Source of the DNA: Euptelea pleiosperma
Taxonomy: Eukaryota; Streptophyta; Magnoliopsida; Ranunculales; Eupteleaceae
Assembly: GCA_035048495.1 (NCBI GenBank)
Contig: CM068547.1
Coordinates: 20,343,913 to 20,407,912, forward strand
Direction: 5' to 3'
DNA: 64,000 nucleotides
Shown here: positions 25,801-34,800 of the stretch, one piece after another
Position numbering within the stretch: position 1 is the first letter of the stretch
Layout of the letters: each line of letters starts with the position of its first letter
Position numbers and translations under genes: made by a program
The notes under the pieces: model-generated
What the model saw: the letters and a program-made list of their open reading frames with translations, nothing else
Databases searched by the model: none
Told to the model about the DNA's origin: nothing

Positions 25801-28800
25801 CGGACCCCCAGACCTCCCTTTTCTTTAGCCTTACAGATCCTCGACCAATTGAGTAGGTGAAACTTGTGGCAATCTACTCTGTCGTCCCACAAGAAATTTT
25901 TGATGATGCTTTCAATTCTCTTGGCAACCCTCCATAGGGATAGAGAACGGGGACAAATAGTAAATATGCATGTTAGAAAGGGTGCTCTTGATTAAGGTGA
26001 GTCTGCCACCCTTTGAGAGGTACACTCTTTTCGACGAGGCGAGTCTTTTTTGGAAGCGTTCCACAACCGGATCCCATATGTTCTTGGATCTGTAGCTTGC
26101 CCCAAGTGGAAGACCAAGGTACACGGTTGGAAGCTTCCCCTTTTTGCAAGCCAAGCTCATCACTACCGCATCATAGCCCTCAACATCACCTACCCCAAAA
26201 ACTTCACTCTTGGAAGGATTGTTGTATGCCTTTTTTCTATATTATGCATTATGTTATAATATGTATATCATATAGGCTTGCCTACTTGTTGGGTCTCTTC
26301 AAGGTACCATGTCAAACATTACTAAGACGTATTTCCATGCCAAAGTTACTCAGTTTGGTTTCCTACGCTCTTCAGCTGTTACAATAAAGGGAGTTGAATG
26401 GACATTGACCAGAGATGCCAATTATTTCTTATGAGTGATTGTGTAGAAAATTGTCTATAATGAAATCTGGCAAAAGGTCCAAGCCTCTTGAAGCCTGCCA
26501 TGCATTTGCATAGAGTGTCATTCCTTTACTTTGAGGAAGTTTCTGTATCCTATTGTTTAATATTTTATCTGTTGATTTGGATCAGTTCAAGGAGTTGGCT
26601 CAGGCTTATGAAGTTCTAAGCGATCCTGAGAAAAGAGAAATTTATGACCAATATGGAGAAGATGCACTTAAAGAGGGAATGGGAGGAGGCGGTGCTTCTC
26701 ACAATCCTTTTGACATATTCGAATCATTTTTCGGTGCAGGAGCTTTTGGTGGTGAGAGATTGTTAAATTCATTTTCCTTTTTAATATGCCAGCCCCCCCC
26801 CCCCTTTCTTTATTTAAGTAATCCATTATGCTTATTTTGATTGTTCGTTGTAGGTGGTGGTAGCTCAAGAGGACGAAGGCAGAAACAAGGTGAAGATGTA
26901 GTGCACACATTGAAGGTTTCTCTTGAGGACTTGTATAATGGAACATCTAAGAAACTTTCTCTGTCTAGAAATGTATTGTGCCCAAAATGTAAAGGGTATG
27001 CCTATTCCTCTCTTTTTCTCTGTCATTTTTGGTATTAGATATGAATTGGCGGAACCATTATCTAATAAGAGTGATGAGTTATAGAGGCAAGTTCTATGCT
27101 GAAGTTCTGATTTGATAGTCATTGGAGTCACTCCATTCTACATTGAGCATCTTTACTACATTAGTTTCACCTGATTTATCTGTTTCGTTATTATTCTATA
27201 ATTTCCTTAACTCATCACTAACAGAGTACCTTCCTAAATTCATACGTGTCTTAACTCAAATTATTTTTATGAATCTTATGATCTTACTATTTGAATTTTG
27301 ATTTGGGACAAGGCGTAGGTGATGATTATGATTATGATCTTAATATTTGAATCTCAATTTGATCTAAATGCTACTTGATTTTTTTATTCGATTCAACTTT
27401 GACAATATTAGTTAAAAAGTTTTAGAGGCTTCATTTTTATTTTTTTTATAAGTAAGATTTTGATGCTTCACTTCGTTGTTTTCTAGTTTTTAAGTGAGGT
27501 GGAGCTTCAATTATTTTTATCCTTATGTTCCCCATCCTACCCTGACTCTAGGAAGTTTGTTTACATTACTTGTGTCATTTATAAAATTTGGCTTTTCTTT
27601 TTATAATTTGTGCTTGCCCACACAAATTATTACAAGGATTGGTGTAGTTAAAGCTTTGCCGGGATGATGCCTAGGCCACCCCCTAGCGTCTAAAACAATG
27701 TTAAGGCAGGCGCTAGCTAAAGTTAAGTTAGCTTTAGACTTTTAGTTAACACACACACGCAAGAAGTTTAGGGTATATGTGTTTTCTTTCTCTTTGAAGA
27801 GAAAACGTTGAACTTGCGTCTCTACCATACTTTCCTCTTGTTCACTGAGAAGGCAAAGTAGTGTTGGACTTGCAGTCTTCTGTCTATCACTCTCGTTTTC
27901 ACCGAGAAGGAATAATGTCCGGGAAAATAGCTTTGTTTTTGTGCGAGCAACAGGATATGGTTGTCTCTATTCTTATTCTTATAACTTGCGATAGTAGCGG
28001 CTTACTCTCTGTGAACATGGGCTCTTCTTCATCTTCCTTGTATGTTAGAACAGGTGTGCAGTAAGAACTGCTACTGAATGTTGTGTTCAGCCGTGAAATT
28101 CTTCTTCTTTTTTGTTTTTTGGAATATATTATTTGAAGAGAACTATCTGAATTTTGTGAATTAAGAAGAGTGAAATCCTATGTTAATTGAATTCTTTATT
28201 TATTATGAATTTAATAAATAATATTAGATTGTGGTTGCCAAGGGAACTCTTGTTGCTTGCCTGATGCCTTACATTAAAAAGGAAATTTCATATTAAAAGA
28301 GCATTGATGCATATGTCCTGGGTTAAACACAAGCTGGCATATGCTTGTAAGGACATCTGAATTTTTTCTTTTAATCATAATCAGCCTTATATGGGGTTGG
28401 CTGCACAAATCCTATTCCTCCATTCAGTTAACTCCAGGTATACCATTGAGGCAAATTTCTTCAATTTTTTTTATTCAAATCCACATTCCATTTCCTTTTT
28501 AGCCTCCTCTTTGCCTTTTTAGAACCTTCAACCAGCCCGTTTTTTCTCACTAATATCATTGTTTCATGTGAATAAACAATCTCTATTGACTATCCCTTAT
28601 TATTTCTAACAAATGTAAGAGAGAGAGTTGATTGGGGTTTTTGATCTTAAATTGATCACATAACCCAATAGCTATATATAGAGGATCGTATCCCAGATTT
28701 ACAAGGTAAGGAATTCAAAATACAAAAAGTTTACAATTGTAGCCATTACACTATTGCACACATTCTATCTTGAGAGATAGTATCTCCATAAATAGGTGAC

Positions 28801-31800
28801 GAGATATTATTGCATTCAGCACGTGGATTGGGGCAGTCTTTGGTAAGTTTCTGCTTTGTTGAAGATACCTTACACAATATCTCCAAGAATATTGATGGAG
28901 ATATTCCTAGAGCTTTCTTTGGTAAGTGCCATCGTCTTGGAGGAAACTGTACAAGCAGCTGTTAGGGCTGACATGGAATACATCTTATTACCCCCCGCAA
29001 GTTGAGCAGGGAATCGATGTTCAACTTGGAGCGATTTGATTCAAGAGCCAATCGCGATAAATTTTTTGTGAGAATATCTGCGAGCTGAGTAGAACTGGGA
29101 ACAAATCGAACCATCAATGCACCAATGGCCACCTTTTCACGAATAAAATGATAGTCCAACTCGATGTGCTTAGAACGTGCGTGAAACACAGGATTAGTAG
29201 CCATGTAGTGCACTCTGATTGCCACATAATAGAACTGGAGCAGAGGAAAGAGGAAGAGCAAGTTCACGAAATAAATAAGTAATCCATGTGAGTTTTGCAC
29301 GAAATAAATAAGTAATCCATGTGAGTTTTGCAGTGGCCCCAGCAAGAGCTCGATATTCAGCCTCAGAGCTAGATCGAGCGATAGTGGGTTGCTTCTTTGC
29401 ACTCCACGAGATCAGGTTGGAGCCACAAAAAATTGTGAATCCAGTGGTAGACCTACGGGAATCTGGACAACCAGCCCAATCAGAGTCGGAGTAGGCTGTA
29501 AGAGATAAATTTGTGGAGCGATAGAGATGAAGACCATGTGAAGCTGTGCCCTTTAGATAGCGAAGAATTCGTTTAACTGCCCGAAAGTGATCTTCAGTTG
29601 GAGAGTGCATGAATTGATTGACAGTGTTGACAGAGAAGGAAAGATCAGGCCGTGTAATGGTAGCATACTGGAGGGCACCCACAAGACTGCGATAGAGGGT
29701 AGGATCATGGAAGAGAGGACCCTCAGAGGTGAGCTTTTGATTCTGAGGAAGTTGCGTAGCGATTGGCTTGCTGTCAGTCATTTGAGCCCGATCGAGAAGA
29801 TCTGAAATGTACTTGGTTTGACTTAAGAATAAGCCATTCGGGGTAGTTGTAGCCTCTATACCCAAAAAATAATGTAGGGGGCCAGGATCCTTCATTGCAA
29901 ATTCGTGATGAAGGCGAGAGATAAGATCATCAATCAAGGTCGGTGAGCTACCTGTGAGAATAATATCGTCAACGTGTAATAGTAATATGATGGAGACGGT
30001 CGCAGAACGATAGATAAACATGGAATGATCTGCCAGACTGCAAGTGAAGCCCAAATGTTTTAGGAAGCCACTAAATCTGTCAAACCAAGCGCGGGGTGCT
30101 TGTTTAAGGCCGTAGAAGGCGTGCTTGAGCTTGCATACATGATTGGGTTTAAGGGGATCTTCATAACCAGGAGGTTGTTGCATGAAGACTTCTTCACGTA
30201 AGGTACCGTGTAAAAATGCGTTTTTAACATCAAGTTGACGTATTCCCTAATTTTTCATCAAGGCCAAGGATAAAATGAAGCGAATGGTAGCTGGCTTAAC
30301 AACAGGATTGAAGGTTTCGTGAAAATCAATGCCCTGTACCTGGTTGTAGCCTTTGTGGAGGCACCGAAAACCCTTGTGGTAAGGACTATATCCTAAAAAA
30401 AACACAAGGTAAACTGCGAGGTTCCAGCTTGTGTTTGGCATATGGACAAAGATAAAGAAAGCAAAGGGAGCCAAAAACACGTAGCATAGTGTAATCAGGT
30501 TGCTTACCATGAAGAACTGAGTAGGGAGATTTGTTGTCGAGGACAGTTGTAGGTAGACGGTTTATAAGAAAAATAGCTGTAGAGAAAGCCTCAAGCCAGT
30601 ATTTTACAGGAACGTGGCCATGAAGCAAAAGAGTCAATCCAGTTTCAGTAACATGCCGATGTTCACACTCGGCACGACCATTTTGGGCTTGCGTGTGTGG
30701 GCAAGATTCTTGTTTGAGAATCCCACAGTTTTGCAAGTGAACTAAGAATTCTGATTTTTTGAACTCAGTTCCACCATCACATTGGAAAACCTTAATTTTT
30801 GTAGGAAAGTGGTTTTCAACAAGTTGTTGAAAGGAAAGGAAAATAGAACAGAAGTCAGACTTTAAGTGCATAGGATAGAGCCAAGTAAAGCGACTATGAT
30901 CATCGACAAAAATAACGTTGTAGCGGTAGCCAAGGTGAGAAATAATGGGGGAAGGGCCCCACACATCGCAATGTATTTTGTTTAAAACAAAAGAGGAGCG
31001 AGCATCATTAAGTGAGAAAGGCAAACTGTGACTTTTTCCTATCTGACAACTATGACAAATAGTAGTCACTTTTATTCAAACGATCAAAATTGATTGAAGA
31101 GTTCTTAAATAAAACCAAGGTAGTTAAAGGCGCAAGGTGCTCTTAAGGCGCTAGGACCTCTAGCGCTTGAGGCGCAAGGCGAGGCACGTGCCTGATTAAA
31201 GCGAGACACAATATTAAAAATTATAATAAATATAAGAAATATAAAAAAATAAAGAAAAATAACATCATAAAATAACAAAATAAATAATTATTAGGCCATA
31301 AAACATAAAAGATAGCAAATGTCGAAAATCTCAAGTAACCCAAAAGCAGTTCTAGTTAACATTGTCATTATCTAAATACAAAACAAGTAATCAAAAAGCC
31401 ATTAAACATAAAAGATAGCAAATGTTCAAAATTTCAAATAGCCCACAATTAGTTCTAGTTAACATCGCCATCATTTAAAATATAATCATTAGCTTCATCC
31501 CATCATCATCAGATGTGTTAGCCTCCTCAATATATTCTTCGTCTTCTATCTCCTCCAAATTGGTCTCTTCCTCTTGCAGCTCCCTTATTAAAGCCCTTGC
31601 TCTTACTCTTGACCTTGATTGTGATCTAGTATTTGATGTTGATTCACCAACTCCAGCAGCTCTCGCAATAACACTCCATGTCAAGCTATCATCCTCAAAC
31701 ACCAATTCATCTTCTGCTACTCCACATTTTGTTTCCATCTCCCCAAGTAGTCATTCATAGCTTTCATCAATGTCTTTCAATGAGATAGGTTCAATTGTAT

Positions 31801-34800
31801 CTCTCCTATCATACCGATATTTAATATAATAGGCCAAAGAATAAAAAATTTACAAAAAAACATGTATTTTAGTGAGGCGCGTGCCTGATTCGCCTGGAGC
31901 CTGGTTTGAGGCGCGCGCCTTACTAAATGCGCCTCGCCTTGACCCTTCTAAGGCGCTTTAGGTGTGCTTGGAGCCTGAGGCGCGCGCTTTGACCCTTCTA
32001 AGGCGCTTTAGGTGTGCTTGGAGCCTGAGGCGCGCGCCTTGACTACAGAGAATAAAACATCTAAAACTTTAGAAGATGGGTGTCCAAGTCTGTTGTGCCA
32101 GATCACAGAGCACACTTTAGTAGGATTGGAAGCAATGGAGACAAGCGCCTTTCGAGAACAATCTAGCACGTACAAACCATCAGACCTATTGCCCTTCGCC
32201 AAGGTTCTCCCTGTTCCCTGTTCAATCACAGTAAAACCAGAAGAAGCAAAAGAGAAGATGCTATTAGAATCATGGGAAAATTTACTAACTGAGAGCAAAT
32301 TTTTTGTAAGAGAAGGGACAAGGAGAACGTCATTAAGAGAAATTGGACCAAAGGAGGTAGAAAGAGATACAGTTCCCGTATGAGTTATGGGAAGTAGGGA
32401 ACCATTTCCAACAAGAACTTTCTCCTTACCATGATAGGGGGTGAGGGTAGTAAAGAGACCTGCGTCAGGGGTCATATGTGCTAAGACACCACTGTCTGGA
32501 TACCACTCTATATCAATTGGATCTTGCACCGTGAGGGAGGAAAAGGCTTCTGGAAGACATGCGCTAAAATATGCATGATCAAATCGTTTGTTGCAGTCCG
32601 TAGCACTGTGGCCCCCTTTACCACAAATCTGACATGTATGTGGTTTGAAATGGTCTTGTGGAGAGGAGGTATTTGCATGACCTGTAGGCGATGGAGAAGA
32701 TCCAAGAATCCCTTTTCCAGAGTCGTGAGAGGGCTTGGAAAAGTTAGGTTGATATTGATTGTTCTGAGGAGTATACCGCCCTCCACCACGGCCATGAAAA
32801 CGACCACCACGACCTCCTCTTTGGGTTTGAGCTTGAAAGGCTGCCGTGGGAAGAGATCCTGGTGTCGAAAAAGAACTAAAGAGAAGTTCTTGACTAAGAA
32901 GATGCGCAATAACATCATCAAAAGGGGTGAATGGGTGGTCTAGAGAGCATAGAAATGGAAAACATCTGATATTCAACCCCTAATCCTTTGAATAGGAACA
33001 TCACCTTTTCTTCATTCTTAACTGGTTGCTCTATTGCTTCAAGAGCATCACAAATTTCTTTGTATTTCTTAAGGAAATCAGTGAGAGAAGACATACCCTT
33101 CTTACAATCTGTAAGTTCTTACCTGAGTTGTAGTTCTCTCGCTTTGGAACGGCTAGTGTAGGTATTTTTGAGAGCCTCCCAAACTTGACTGGATTTGTGC
33201 AATCCAATAATTTGAGACATTATTTCTTCAGTGAGGGAGGTATAGAGTAGGCTAAGGACCAGTTGATCTATCATTTCCCATTTTTCATAATCGGGATTGA
33301 TCACTTCTTTTTCTTTATCATTAACAATTATAGGTGGTGGAGCTGGGTAGTTACCATGAATGTAGCCAATAAGCTTTTGGCTCTTCAACAGGGTTTCAAT
33401 TTGGTTTTTCCAGAGAAGATAGTTGTTGGGATTGAGCTTCACAGAAGGCATGCTCGTCAATTGGTTAAAGGATAGAGAAGTTGGTTGGAGAAGAAACATG
33501 AGCCATTTGATTATCTATGAGGAGAAGTGATTAGAAATTATTCAGCAAGAAGAAGAAAGAATTGTAAGAGGGTAAGGGAGAAAACGTGTTGGAGAGACTT
33601 TCAGGGATCGGATGGGGTTTCCCTTATTGCTCTGATACCATAACAAATGTAAGAGAGAGAGTTGATTGGGGTTTTTGATCTTAAATTGATCACATGATCC
33701 AATAGCTATATATAGAGGATCGTATCCCAGATTTACAAGGTAAGGAATTCAAAATACAAAAGTTTACAATTGTAGCCATTACACTATTGCACACATTCTA
33801 TCTTGAGAGATAGTATCTCCATAAATAGGTGACGAGATATTATTGCATTCAGCACGTGGATTGGGGCAGTCTTTGGTAAGTCTCTGCTTTGTTGAAGATA
33901 CCTTACACAGAATATCTCCAAGAATATTGATGGAGATATTCCTAGAGCTTTCTTTGGTACGTGCCATCGTCTTGGAGGAAACTGTACAAGCAGCTGTTAG
34001 GGCTGACATGGAATACGTCGTATTAATTTCCTTTTGGGGCTACTCATAAATTTTTACAAATGCATTTATTTATAGTTTTTTACTCTTTTAACTATTTTTA
34101 ATCCAAATCTTTTGTTAATATATTTAATTCATATTTGTTTTTCTCTATTTGTACATCATCATCATCATCATACGTCTTATCCGAAATGTTTGGGGTCAGT
34201 AACATGAATCCAATTTCGCCATTCAACAATATTTAAAGTTTTATCTTCCATCAAATCGTGTTTTAAATATTTTCTTACTACCTCATTTCATGTCATTTTG
34301 GCCTTCTCTCCTTTTATGTCCTTTATCTTGCACCAAAGGGCTGCATCTAACCGGCCATATTTTTTCTTTGTTGTACATGCCAAAACCATCTCATGGACTT
34401 TTCTTTATTTTCTCTTATTGGGGTTACTCCCAAGTTTTCATGAATTTGGTCTTTTCCTTTTTCTCTTTTCTAGTTTTTCCACTCAACTATCTCAACATCA
34501 TCATCTCTGCCACACACATTCTATGAACATATTTTAATAGGACTTTAATGGAGCAGGTTTGAGTGGGATCACTGCTGATCTCGTATCGATTTGATAAGAA
34601 ATGCGCCGATCCGGTACTGATTTGATAAAGATATTGGATCACCTAAATGTGATCCTGAATATTCCGGATCAGGATCTGATCCAATTCACCAAACTAAAGT
34701 GAAATTTTATAGTTTCTAAATTAAAATTATAAATCTCAAAAAATTGATAAATTAAATCCTTAATACCATAAAAACAAAACTGAATATAAACGGGTATATT

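Larger units (their letters stand above)
21003..26220 (-). mobile_element. Second L1-type LINE, 5'-truncated, split by a gypsy element
   Basis: On the minus strand, 26220-24884 encodes the RT C-terminal part ([18 protein letters not shown] near 26110, [18 protein letters not shown] near 25840) and most of the zf-RVT domain ([18 protein letters not shown] near 25080-25130). The zf-RVT tail and 3' UTR resume at 21289-21003, ending in a T-run on the + strand (the poly(A) end). The split is inside the zf-RVT tail, after ELWK, and is filled by 21290-24883. RT motifs upstream of 26220 are absent, so this copy was truncated at insertion. Confidence 0.87.
28607..34025 (-). mobile_element. Ty1/copia LTR retrotransposon, antisense, with perfect 5-bp target duplication
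   Basis: LTRs of about 385 bp (28607-28990 and 33641-34025) start TAACAAATG and end TTATTA on the + strand, and look about 98% identical by eye. ATTTC flanks both sides (28602-28606 and 34026-34030). On the minus strand the order is gag, protease, integrase, RT, RNase H, which is the copia order. The primer site appears at 33629-33640 (complement of TGGTATCAGAGC) and a purine tract at 28991-28996. The body is damaged by a hAT insertion, an internal deletion and small frameshifts. Similar LTRs indicate fairly recent insertion. Confidence 0.94.
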
